Assembly: GCA_963514095.1 (NCBI GenBank)
Contig: OY741265.1
Location: 1,877,659-1,941,658, forward strand
Length of the DNA: 64,000 nucleotides
Direction of reading: 5' to 3'
Source of the DNA: Eutrigla gurnardus
Taxonomy: Eukaryota; Chordata; Actinopteri; Perciformes; Triglidae
The position numbers were made by a program, and so were the translations under genes. The stretch's first letter is position 1. Every line of letters starts with the position of its first letter. The notes under the pieces were generated by a model. That model ran no database searches. It was not told the DNA's origin and was given only the letters and a program-made list of their open reading frames with translations. Positions 11,792 through 23,240 of the stretch are shown one piece after another.

Positions 11792-12477
11792 TAACCCTAA
11801 GGGGGAAAAAGTCAGATTTACAAATCCTCTCTCCTCCCTGAAACATAAGAAAAAGGGTTTCATTTTCACCGTGCTGAGGGTTGTGGTCGTGCCATTCAAG
11901 TCGGCGAGCAGGTGACAAAAAGAGAGGCAGCAAGACAGAAGAGAGAGAGAGATCGACATAGAGATTCAAGACGGACAGCGAGTGAGAGAGTGAGGAGTTA
12001 GAGAAATGTGATTTGGTCTGGCTGTTTTGGGGCTGCATGCTCCATTTGGCCTCCCTTACAGAGAGGCAGAGTGACGGGCATTGGCAGAATTGAATCAGTA
12101 GATTAAACACCCCCTCCTCCTCCTACGCTCTTCCCATCTCCTCTCTCCCCTCGCCTCTCTTTCTCCTCCACCTTTTCTCCCCTCTCCATTGACGGAGGGG
12201 GGTGGTGGAGATTGCAGGCAGAGATGTTCTTGCCAAGAGCAGCTAAGGAGCCTTTGTCACAGGTAAGATTAAATATCCAGCAGTAGAGTATTAGCAGCCA
12301 CTCTTGACCATTAGTGCCAGGCGGCAGCAGAGATGCATTAAGAAACTGTCTGTGCCCCTCTACTCCAAGTCATCAAATCCACTGAGCTATCGCGATTGAA
12401 TTCACTCCACTTCTGTAGCAGCAGAATCGAAGAGTCAACAGAATAAAAAGTCCTTAGACCGAGTCCTTACATAATCC
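11792..12477. other. Low-copy DNA with a possible short exon
   Basis: Mostly purine- or pyrimidine-rich DNA. One short stretch at about 12217-12263 has an ATG, a 13-codon open frame (MFLPRAAKEPLSQ) and then a textbook splice donor CAG|GTAAGA. The upstream AG at GAGATTGCAG could be an acceptor or this could be a first exon. Nothing else supports a gene, so I do not annotate it as coding. Confidence 0.25.
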
Positions 12478-13748
12478 CTCTACGATAGAACCTCACATTA
12501 GTCCAGAGACCAGACCAGACTATGAGTATAAACCAGAGGCTGTCTGTGGTCCCCCAGAGATCTAGATAGAACCTCACATGAGTCCAGAGACCAGACCAGA
12601 CTATGAGTATAAACCAGAGGCTGTCTGTGGTCCCCCAGAGATCTAGATAGAACCTCACATGAGTCCAGAGACCAGACCAGACTATGAGTATAAACCAGAG
12701 GCTGTCTGTGGTCCCCCAGAGATCTAGATAGAACCTCACATGAGTCCAGAGACCAGACCAGACTATGTGGAAGAACCAGAGACTGTCTGTGGTCCCCCAC
12801 AGGTCTACAATAGAACCTCACATTAGTCCAGAGACCAGACCAGACTATGTGGAAGAACCAGAGACTGTCTGTGGTCCCCCAGAGGTCTACAATAGAACCT
12901 CACATTAGTCCAGAGACCAGACCAGACTATGTGGAGGAACCAGAGGCTGTCTGTGGTCCCCCAGAGGTCTACAATAGAACCTCACATTAGTCCAGAGACC
13001 AGACCAGACTATGTGGAAGAACCAGAGACTGTCTGTGGTCCCCCAGAGATCTACGATAGAACCTCACATGAGTCCAGAGACCAGACCAGACTATGAGTAT
13101 AAACCAGAGGCTGTCTGTGGTCCCCCAGAGGTCTACAATAGAACCTCACATTAGTCCAGAGACCAGACCAGACTATGTGGAGGAACCAGAGACTGTCTCT
13201 GGTCCCCCAGAGGTCTACAATAGAACCTCACATTAGTCCAGAGACCAGACCAGACTATGTGTAAGAACCAGAGACTGTCTGTGGTCCCCCAGAGATCTAC
13301 GATAGAACCTCACATTAGTCCAGAGACCAGACCAGACTATGTGGAGGAACCAGAGACTGTCTGTGGTCCCCCAGAGGTCTAGATAGTAGATCACATTAGT
13401 CCAGAGACCAGACCAGACTATGAGTATAAACCAGAGACTGTCTGTGGTCCCCCAGAGGTCTACAATAGAACCTCACATTAGTCCAGAGACCAGACCAGAC
13501 TATGTGGAAGAACCAGAGGCTGTCTGTGGTCCCCCAGAGGTCTACAATAGAACCTCACATTAGTCCAGAGACCAGACCAGACTATGTGGAGGAACCAGAG
13601 ACTGTCTGTGGTCCCCCAGAGGTCTACAATAGAACCTCACATTATTCCAGAGACCAGACCAGACTATGTGGAGGAACCAGAGACTGTCTGTGGTCCCCTA
13701 GAGGTCTACAATAGAACCTCACATTATTCCAGAGACCAGACCAGACTG
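12478..13748. repeat. 82-bp minisatellite, about 15.5 units
   Basis: Head-to-tail units contain the ordered blocks AGAACCTCACATTAGTCCAG, AGACCAGACCAGACTATG, AACCAGAGACTGTCTGTGG and TCCCCCAGAGGTCTAC. Full units are 82 bp. A subset (especially the first three) carries a GATCTAGATAG junction and is 81 bp, and these also share GAGTATAAACC in place of GTGGAAGAACC. The 81-bp units keep one minus-strand frame open for about 90 codons, which is incidental. There are no unique spacers, so this is not a CRISPR array. Confidence 0.95.
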
Positions 13749-16700
13749 CTTATTATCATTTAACTGAACCTAATGGTGTATCGCTGTATATGAATTCATC
13801 ACAACTCCTTTGAAAGAAAGTAAATCATCCCGTTGGATTATCGCCCAGCCCTTCATCGGTTGTCGGTTGGACTACCTCTCCTGCTGTTGCTCCACTTGTT
13901 TCCAGCAATGTTGTCTTGTTCCCTCCGTGGTTAGGCAACCGGCCTGGGGTCTGCTGCTGCCCCCGTTCTCGTTTTAACAACCATGCACCACATCAGCATC
14001 ACATTCAGATCATTCACGTTAACAAAAAAAGAGCCGGAAACTAAACCCAAACACCTCAGAGATGAGGTCGTCATGGTCCGCCGGGCTCTTCTTCTTCTAC
14101 TCCTCCCTGGATTCTGCCTCTGGCAGCCTCGTATTAGGAGAGGCCCGACCTCTTGAGATCGACAACCAATCAAAAATAACAAATGGCAACCTGTGAGCGT
14201 GACGGAGGGCTTAATGGAATTCCATCATTAATACAATGGATGCATTTGTCAGTGTTTTTCTCTTGGCTCATAATGAGTTCCTCATCATGTGCTCACACCC
14301 ATGCATGTGTAATAATAATAATAATAATATTTATGAGCACCTTTCAGGGTGCTCAGGGTCACCTTACATGTGCTTGACCCTGCTTGGCCAGTGTGCTAAA
14401 TTGTGGCTATATTGGTAGATGGTCAGTCAGTGTTGCTGCCTATTATGTGAGTCCCTGGATATTAAATATTCATATGCAAGTTTCTGAAGTTGTTCCAATA
14501 ATATTTGTTCCCAAAGTGTACTGAAGTAGCATATCACAGGATTAAGTTAGGTCTGAGAAATATTGATGTACTGAATTTCTTATATAATGACGTTATAATG
14601 ACCTTGACGGTCTCGGCCCATCAAAGTTTCATAATTAATTGAAAATATCTTATCAACCAAGGTGTTTATGATTACATTTTTAGAGCACAGCTTATAAATA
14701 CTCCTGTTAAAGTCAGCCTCCCCCAAATGTTCATCTTTTCCTTTTAGATTGTGATTTAATTGCCTTTTCCATTATGTCTTGCTGTTTAAGGCCCGAGGTC
14801 TGTTGCAGAGAAAAAGAGGTTTAAACATTACATCATATGACATAATGTTCACAAATGGCAAATATCTAAATGTCTACAAAGACGTGTTTCTTTGTTAGCA
14901 GCTGCAACACTGTGAGTCATCATGGAGACACGACTGCAGCGGGACAGTGTTCTTCAAGCCTTACTGCCGTCTTGTTCTCGGATGAATGCAGTTTGTTTTT
15001 GTAATCGTCTCTGTCACAAATTGCAAGCTTTGTTTTCCTATTAACGAATAAGAGAGCAGAGACATTTGGCATAAATGCATCTTTTTCTGCTTTTTCTCGG
15101 CTTGTTGAGAGCATGGGTGGGTAAAATCCAACAACCCTCGCCGGCCTGTTTTCTCCCATCTGCCCTCTGATAGAAGAGCTTTGATCTGGATTTCTGAGCT
15201 AGACTCCAGATAGACAACGATTGTTGGAAATCGATGGAGCCTTGCTGGAAGGGTTGAGTCAAAGAGTCACTTCCTCCTCCTCCGCGTTCGTTTTTACCAC
15301 TATTGTGCAACCCTGTATTTCACAAACATCCACTTTTGCAGCAACGGCCTTGTGGAGTTGCTTCACATAGAGGCAACGCCAGCAGTACGCACCCTTCTCT
15401 TGAAATGGCAGCTTCAGCAGGTATTAAATGTTGGTTAATCCCAATATAGGGCGGAATGATGAATCCCAATGGATCGGCCGATTGTTTATTATTAGTTATA
15501 CCCCTAAACACTATATAAGGACAGGTGTTTTCCATCTGTCTATCCATCATCAATCACCTTATCCTGTTAAAGGTCGTGACACTAAGTGCTTCACATAATA
15601 GGAACATAGACATGGAACGCAAGTAAAAGCAAGCGTTGAGTGACATCATGAGTGTAAAATAAGATGTTTACATTTAATAATCATTTTTAAAAGAACTACA
15701 AAAGTGTGAATCAAAGTGGAAAGAAGAGTTTCCGGAATCCAAAGTTAAATAGTTTAATAAAATAAAGTTCAAATCAGGACCCGTGTGCAGCATGTAAGTT
15801 AACGTTACAGGATAAATCAAAGACCCTGGGAAAGCTCTCGGCAATCTGAAAGTGTTCAACAGTCCTTCATCCGTCTCATCACAGACGTGTGATCTCCAAA
15901 GACAGGTTGAAGAGCAACATGGAGAACATTCAGAAGTTCCATCTCATCCAAGGGTTTCTACGGTCTTAATCTGGATCAGAAATGTTTCTTTAGGTCACAC
16001 ACATTGAATAATACAATTATTATAATTAGCCTTAAAACGTAGAATCATTTTACATTAAGCAATTCATGATTCATTTCTACTGACCAGATTAGTGCCTTGC
16101 CAAGGGGGAGCTGTGTTTGAATTCCTTTTTTGGTTCACAAACAATCCGTTGACTGTGTAAAAACGGGATGTTTTTGTAATCTTGCCCTCAAACACATTTT
16201 CCTCCTACCTCAGAGAAGAGCAAAAACCAGTGAGTGGATCCCAGAAATCAATGTCTGCTAACAAAGTAAGAACAAAGTCTGGATTGGAACAAAAGTCAGA
16301 GAAAACTCTGCACGAGGCCCAACGTCCGTGTCCATTATCTTTAGTCTGAACGTTTCTTTTTGGGTGCATGCTTTTCTAATACGGTCTAAAAGTACATTTT
16401 GTACTTCAGGGAGGACCCCCAAGTTACAATCTACAAACATGTACAAGCTTTATAGTGAGCTCTGATGTTTGCTGCAGGAGACTTTCACCAAGTTTCACCA
16501 AATTAATCTAGTTTTGTGCATTGCCTGGTTTATATCAGTGGCAAAATATATAACAGTGACACCAACATGAATTATATTATCCGCCCTGTTTTCAAGGCAC
16601 TAGTATTACATAGAAATTCCCCCCGACCTCTGTGTTTCCTTCACACGGGATAAACCAAGTGTGTATTTTACCCACATTCCCCCCAGATGTGGTAGAAAAC

Positions 16701-18033
16701 ATGGAGGCCGTTTCCTGTGTGCTGCTTTCCTTCTCTGCTCCCACATACAGAAATAACTTAACACTACAGGCGTTTGCATTGAGCCTTTTGAAAGGTCGAA
16801 AACATTTCCTTAGCACATGCTGCCACGCATGTCATCCAACATATCACCTCTCCAGATCTCGCTCTTTTGACGGATTTGATCTCGCTGTCTTTACGTTTGT
16901 TGTGTTGTGTAGCGAGATGAGCCCCGCAAATTTGCACCTGAACTGCTGTCCAAACATTTATTTCTGATTTACAACGCAACCTCCATGATTTTAACGAGGA
17001 AAGAGGCGGGAAAAGGCGTGGAGGAAGAAAAAAACAACAACCCTGAATGAATGAGGTGCTGATTTGCACTAGTATTATCAGATGACCTCTGTGGTTGCTG
17101 ATATATGGGAGGTCATTTGCGCTGGAATTTTTACTTTACAAATTACCGATATGGACGATTTGCACATCACAGACGTCCTCCGCAATTATTCCAATTTAAC
17201 GGATGTCCCCGGGTATTACTGGTCATCGTATGAATGAGGCTTTTGGAAAGAGATTAATCTCCCGGATCAGATCGTTGGATGTTAAAGCAAAGACCACTCC
17301 TTTGTTCCGTTTGTTGCCTCGGTTTCTCTGCAGTGGTTGTGATACGAGGCTGTGATAGATTGCAGTTTAGTCGTAAACAGAAGACGCTTATCTGTGTTTG
17401 TATAAAACAGAGGATGGGCACCGTATTGTTATCTGCCACATCATGCTACTGATACTTTTGGTATTGATCCCCAAATAGCTTTTTTCCTTTTAGTCTGCAC
17501 AATGTGTATCAGCACAATCAGAATTGAGGTCCTCTGAACCGGCACAAAAAGGACTCTTGCAGCCGACTAAAGTGGACTTCATGCCGCAGTGTGGTAATAT
17601 GTCAATTGCCAGGTAGATAAACCCCTTCTCCATGCACCGTCTCAAAGTTACCCCGGACCCCGGATGCTCCACGCTGACCTTTATCTTTGAGCTGGTTACG
17701 CTGACCTGGAAACTCCACGTTGCTGATTGGTTTATGGCCTTGGAGATGCAATCTGGTGATGAATACTGAAAAGGTCAAGGCAGCCTTGCTAAAAGTAGAA
17801 CCGTTCTGTTGGGTCTAAAATGCATCTGATAACCTGGTTCTCCGTCTGCGTCGCTCATTCATTTCCTCTCCGTCTGTCGAACATGGTGTTGGCGGGGCAG
17901 CTTGTGTTCCTCCGTCCTCTGATGACAGCTCATTAGCCTCTGAAACCAGAAACAGGAAATGGAATACATTTTTATTGACACAAACAAGACGGGGATCAGG
18001 CATCGTTTTCAAACACTCACCACCCACACCACA
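13749..18033. other. Low-copy DNA, no supported gene
   Basis: About 4.3 kb without a supported gene. A short (AAT)n tract at 14311-14328 precedes TTTATGAGCACCTTTCAGGG, which resembles the tail of an old fish retroposon, but too little remains to assign. Open frames are all below 115 codons and overlap randomly on both strands. Confidence 0.45.
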
Positions 18034-18192
18034 GACCCAGTGATTCTTTGTCAAAGCAAGATGAGCTAGACACGACAATTCATATCATAGTTCTATACTT
18101 TTTTCAACACTTTTTATAATCTTCCTTGTTGCTAAATGTTGCAGTACATTTACTACTGAGCTCAACTTGCTTTGACAAAGAATCACTGGGTC
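18034..18192. repeat. 34-bp near-perfect inverted repeat with 91-bp spacer
   Basis: The left arm (18034-18067) starts GACCCAGTGATTCTTTGTCA. The right arm (18159-18192) is its reverse complement with a single mismatch, 33 of 34 matching. The spacer 18068-18158 is AT-rich and not repeated elsewhere in the window. Single-stranded DNA or RNA of either strand could fold into a 34-bp stem. No flanking duplication marks it as a transposon. Confidence 0.9.
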
Positions 18193-18270
18193 TTCTTACC
18201 CATTTAAACAGAACAGTTGTTTGTGTCACTTTTAAAGCCACTTTGCCAGTTTTCCCTCTTTCTGTTTTAC

Positions 18271-18596
18271 AGAACAGTGGTGAAGAAACATACCGGGAGC
18301 AAAATGCCAGCAGTTGAGTTTTCATTAAAACTCAATTATGACTGGAGTGCTAACTGCATGCCAGATTAATCAGAACACACATGGTCCAAATTGCCTCCTA
18401 AGTTACCATATGTTGCTCACAAGCCATGTAGCATTTAAAAGGCATTTTTTTAAAGTCTGGTGCTGTGCTTACGCTACATAAATCGCAGTGGGACTCATCA
18501 CTTCCAGCAAACTTGATGGAGAACAAATGAGGGTGAAACGGAATGTTCTTGAAAACATCAAATCTGTTAGCGTGTGTGTGTGTGTGTGTGTGTGTG
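18271..18596 (+). repeat. Diverged inverted duplicate, block A, ending in (GT)n
   Basis: Block A matches the reverse complement of block B at 22041-22365. Shared pieces in order include TGAAGAAACA, CGGGAGCAAAATGCCAGCAG, TTTCATTAAA, AATTATGACTGGAG, CTAACTGCATGCCA, TTAATCAGAACACAC, CTCCTAAGT and GTAGCATTTAAAAGGC. The match then becomes weak but includes AATGAGGG and GAATGTT before a (GT)12 tract at 18572-18596, which corresponds to the (AC)15 tract of block B. This is either an old inverted duplication or two copies of an unrecognized repeat. No coding frame is conserved. Confidence 0.75.
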
Positions 18597-21500
18597 GAGG
18601 CTAAGCCATACACTTACTGAGAATTCTGCAGCCATGCACAATAACATAAGTAGAATCACCGCTGAATCTCTAGATATAAAAGTTTTTCTTCATTTATTTT
18701 CCATTTCTGCCAGTCCGACGCCAACTCTGTGTTTTCTCAACATTTCCATGAAGGCAGAATAGGTCTCCATCCCCCCATTTGCGGCGTGCGGTGTTGGTAC
18801 AGTATATCTTATCTATCTCAGGACCTAAATGTCACTCCGGGAAAGTCCAGGCTTTTTTTGTTAATGGCACATGGTTGTAAATGTCAGGGAAAGTGCATTG
18901 CTGATGAGCGCCTGTTGTCTGGCAACCTCCGCGGCTCTGATGCAGCCACACAGTCGGGCTTTGATACGAGGAAAAAAACCACCGCTTCCTCATCTATCAG
19001 GATCAAAGCTGGACGGCATCTTTCCATTACGTGCTCTTCATCACACACAGGCTGCTGCTCCATATGTGCAACGCTTATGTTCCACTGCTGATATGAGACA
19101 GATTGGAATCATAGCAAAGGACTTATTTGGCTTTTAGAAAAAAAACATCCCTCCGCATCTATCTGATTAATTCAGACTGATATTCACGTCATATCGTGCC
19201 TAAATAAGGAACAATGACAGTTTAAGTTTGGGAAAATAAAAACAGTATTTATCACAGCTTTAAAGGCTTCGTCACACATAAATGTGATGCAGCGAGTGTG
19301 AGTGAACGCACTAGCTCCTGGAGCTTCTCTGTGTTTTCTCTACCGTTTTGTTTATTTCCCACGGGCCGTTTTGTTCAATAGAAAGTTATCGAAAAAATAT
19401 TTGACAATCCTCTCTGAGCTAACAAGCTCGCAAACGTCGGTTATAAAACACACTTGACCTTGATCGCGAACAGAACAATAAACTAACACAATTTATTCAA
19501 AATAACTACTTGTTCCATCAACTCTTGTCTCACAAGTGTCTGCAAACAATACCTCTATTGTGGAGCAGTTTATACTCTGACAGAGATGTGTATGTGTTTG
19601 TTTTACTCATCCTGATCATCATCCTGATCATGTGCACACATGCGTTTCTACCGTGTTGTGTGATCATTAATACCCAACCGTGTCCGTGGTTACCAGCAGC
19701 TGGATTCTCTTGATGTCATGACATCACACAAGAATGGCGGGATCATACATGGCGTTTTATCTTGACTCATCGACCCTCGTAAAGTGATGATTAACTGAGG
19801 AGGTAGTGCCTTGTGTTCAGTAGCTTGTGAAGAGGGTTAAGTGTCTTTAAAAACGTCGCCCGGCTGCAGATATTTGATGCACAAACAGGTTCAGTCCATC
19901 ATTTATCAGCTGTTCTCTTTCCCCAGATCACATGTGTGTTTTCCTGGCATAGAGAGTTCCAGCCAGTGTATCACAAGCCCGCCTAATGTGGGCAGCTAAT
20001 AAGCTACGATGGCTTCCTCTACTTTGGATCTCCGTCCCTTCGAAGGCTGTCAGACAGTTTGGCCAATGGTGCAAATTTGCGTTTAATTCACTGCAAAAAT
20101 ATAGCATTTTTAAATGACAGAACTTTAACATTTAAAAAACATGGGTGTGTCTTTAAAAGACAAAATTGACTGCCTTTATTATTAAACAATATATTGCATT
20201 ATAAAGAAATAATTTATATAAAATGACCAAAACAGCTCCAACATTTCGAGGGAATTTCTGTGTTCATGTTGGATCCCATAACTCATGATAAATGTCTGAT
20301 TGAGAACCTGTTTTCAGGGCGGCAGCTTGTGTGATTGTTGACTGTAAAACCAAACGTGGACCACCTTCATGGAGCTCTTCCTCCCCCTGAAGAAAACTTG
20401 TCTGAGTGAAAAGTGGAAAAGATTTGTGCACCTTCTTATTTCTCGGCTGGGTTCTAAGCCCTCCACCTCGACTCAGGACAAGATAGGATTCTATAATGCC
20501 GCCCAATCTTCTGTCACATGTGTCGGCTCCCATGCACATCCTTTTTTTGTGTAGCACCTAAGCCTCAGCTTCGTTTCCTACCGCTGAGTGAAATTCCATA
20601 GTATCCGAGATTATAATCTATACATTCTCCACGTCTCCTTGGGCACTCCACTCGCCTTTCAGAGGCCTGAGAACGGTTCTGACTTCAGAGGGTTTTATCA
20701 CCCTCACATCCAATGCAGAGTTAGCCTTTCCTTTCATGCTGTGCCCCCCCTCCGGGATTATCATATCAATCTGCGTGACCTGATTACCGGGCTGCCGGAG
20801 CACCGGATCAAGCGATCCCTCCGTCTAATTAACGCCAGCGTGTCATTGCGGCGCTCGCCCACCGAATCCTCCTCAAAACTCAGCCTGACAGCTCCTCTTA
20901 CTCCGAGAGGGATGCGGTGAGATGGAGTGACTTTTCATTCTCTCTGTCATGTGTTGCCGTGTAATAGAGTTGAAATGATGTGTCAGTTTATGGCGACCAA
21001 AATCAAATGAATTTGTTCAATTAGCATTAAACAAACAAAACAAACTAAGATTCTTCTTCAATGAGCATTTTGTAAACTGAAGATCTTTTAGGTTATTAGA
21101 AGATGTCACATTGGATTTGTGGGAAGTGATGATGGGTATTTATCATGATTATTCAGCACATTATTCTCTGACTGTTCATTAACCAAATGAAGAATCCATG
21201 AAATCATATTCAGATTAATCGAAAAATCAATAGTTGCAATACACGCTGCTGACATTATTTTTCATCTTTTAAATGTGTTAATTTGCTTTTCTGTGTTTCA
21301 TATCATTGCAATTTGATTTATGAATGAAACTAATAATGATTTTCATAATTTATTCTTATTTATTATTCTTATTTATTATAATTTATACTTTTTTTCTAGT
21401 TGTGAAAAATCATCATGATAGATAATTGCTGTCACGCTGAGAAGGTGGAGCTTATGAATCTATGCTATTTCTGCCTTAATAAATGGCTTCAATGATTCAT

Positions 21501-22037
21501 TTTCATTTCCATTTTTATTTTTTTTATGAATCATTTAAAGCTCTGGAGGGTTGTGATGGGCATTTATACTTTACTAGTTTTCCTTCAATTTCAAAGACTA
21601 AATCAATTAACTGGTAAAATAATGAATGGGTTCATGGACAGTAGAGTAATAATGAAAAACTGAAATTATCACCCAAACAAAGCTGACGAGAGAGAAGCAC
21701 ATTGATATAAATGTTGGGATATGTGTGAAACGACGATATTAGATTGTGAAGGACTTTCCTCTTACAGAGAGATCTCTATTATTGCGCTAGAGTGTACATT
21801 CTATTCGTTGCAGTTCTATGGCTCCACTGTCTCTCCCTTGCAAACAGTTGGTGCAGCGTTGCTGCTAAATGATTAGCGCCGCTGCTATATAAAATCTCCC
21901 CAAACGCAATAAACTGGCTATCTCTGCTCCAAGCAGCCGGAGTAGGGGATGATCGAGGATTATAGATCCAACACCCCCAGACATCGCCACCATTTAGCAC
22001 TCTGTTATTGGTCCTTTGAAAGCTCGTGTTTCACTTG

Positions 22038-22040
<3 letters not shown>
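18597..22040. other. Low-copy DNA between the inverted blocks
   Basis: No gene supported. At 20588-20920 there is a 110-codon frame of mixed composition inside a moderately GC-rich stretch, including TAATTAACGCC, which looks more like a conserved non-coding element than an exon. AT-rich DNA fills 20950-21700. Confidence 0.4.
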
Positions 22041-22073
<33 letters not shown>

Positions 22074-22365
22074 GTGAGGAAGAGGAGGGAGCGGTGAAGT
22101 GAAGATAACATTCTGGGTACCAGGGCGATGCTGATTTCCCCTCATTGTTGCCCGTGAAGTTAGCTGAGAGTGTTTCATGTGGAGGGAGCGCTCCACCAGA
22201 CCAGGCCTTTTAAATGCTACAACATCTGGTCACTTAGGAGGCGATGTGTGCCTCGTGTGTTCTGATTAACTTGGCATGCAGTTAGAGCTCCAGTCATAAT
22301 TCAGCTTTAATGAAATCTCAACTGCTGGCATTTTGCTCCCGGTGTTTCTTCATCACTCTTTTGGA
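22041..22365 (-). repeat. Diverged inverted duplicate, block B, starting in (AC)15
   Basis: Opposite-orientation partner of 18271-18596, about 3.4 kb away. The similarity is strongest at 22200-22350, where I estimate three quarters or more of bases match. The (AC)15 tract occupies 22041-22070. Confidence 0.75.
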
Positions 22366-23100
22366 AACCAGCTTTCAAAATAATATCTTTTCTTTTCAAA
22401 TAAGTGCTCTCTGGTGGAGATAATTAACTCGCCTTGTGAAGAATGAATTTATATTTGTAAAAGTAACTGTTAAATTTGCTGTGATGTTACCTTGTTGGAT
22501 AGTAGATTTTCTTTGTAAAGATCGGGGGATATCGGTTTGGTTGTACCGTCGATGGGATGGGAGAGCTTTCCACAAGAGCTGGCTGAGATCAATAAATCAC
22601 ATCAATCAGCTGGGAGTAGTGGTCTGTTGACTGTCATGTGATGATGATTGAGGGGTGGTTGCTCAGCCTGATGGGACTTTTGGTCCGGCTGATAGTGGAC
22701 GGAGCTGTTGGCAGACACTTGTTCTCTTGGATGGTTATAAGATGAGAGCAGAGATTGGTCCGTCTCAGCATAACAGTGTGGTGCTATTTATGAATCTAGA
22801 TTGTTAAAAGGTAAATAGCACTACAGGTAAGAGGCACATTTTCTATGTTGCTTTGATTTTGTGGTGAATCTTCCCTTTAACCCATAAAGCAACTATATCC
22901 ACATTACTGCTGATTATCAGTCAGAAATCTCTTTGTGTAGATACTTCCTAAAGGCACCATGGTCACCCCTACGCTGTGTTTGATCATTTTATTTCCTCCA
23001 TATGGTCCGGCCCTAAAGGAGAGGTTGAATATCATTCTGTTACCGTGGAGACAAGCAGCATCATGGACCAACCAGCAGCCTGATTGACGGTTATGTACGT
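22366..23100. other. Low-copy DNA, no supported gene
   Basis: AT-rich and featureless by eye apart from a CAG|GTAAGA donor-like site near 22825 with no exon-like frame before it. Confidence 0.4.
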
Positions 23101-23240
23101 TGTCATTAGCAGCTCAGTGGCTGGAATGCCACACATTCCTGCCGTTCGTACGAGGGTTTGATTCCCCGCCAGAGCAGCCATGCTGAAAATGTATGCGCCC
23201 GTGCTTTTGGATAAAAGCATCTACAGAAACGACATATGTC
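23101..23240 (+). mobile_element. tRNA-derived SINE fragment
   Basis: An A-box-like TAGCAGCTCAGTGG (23106-23119) and a B-box-like GGTTTGATTCC (23155-23165) have the spacing of a tRNA gene, but the segment lacks a proper acceptor stem. It runs into GTGCTTTTGGATAAAAGCAT (23201-23220), a variant of the 3' tail shared by many fish SINEs and their LINE partners. A related tail is present on the minus strand at 53440-53500. This is a decayed retroposon, not a tRNA gene. Confidence 0.75.

Noticed and set aside
11776..11800. Interstitial telomere repeat (CTAACCCTAA)
   Set aside because: Fewer than two units after a C run. The GGTTAGGGTTAGG at about 45220 is likewise too short.
12478..13748. CRISPR-like array
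   Set aside because: Repeats are directly tandem without unique spacers, and the DNA is clearly vertebrate.
23101..23170. tRNA gene with A and B boxes
   Set aside because: No paired acceptor stem, and it continues into a fish SINE tail.
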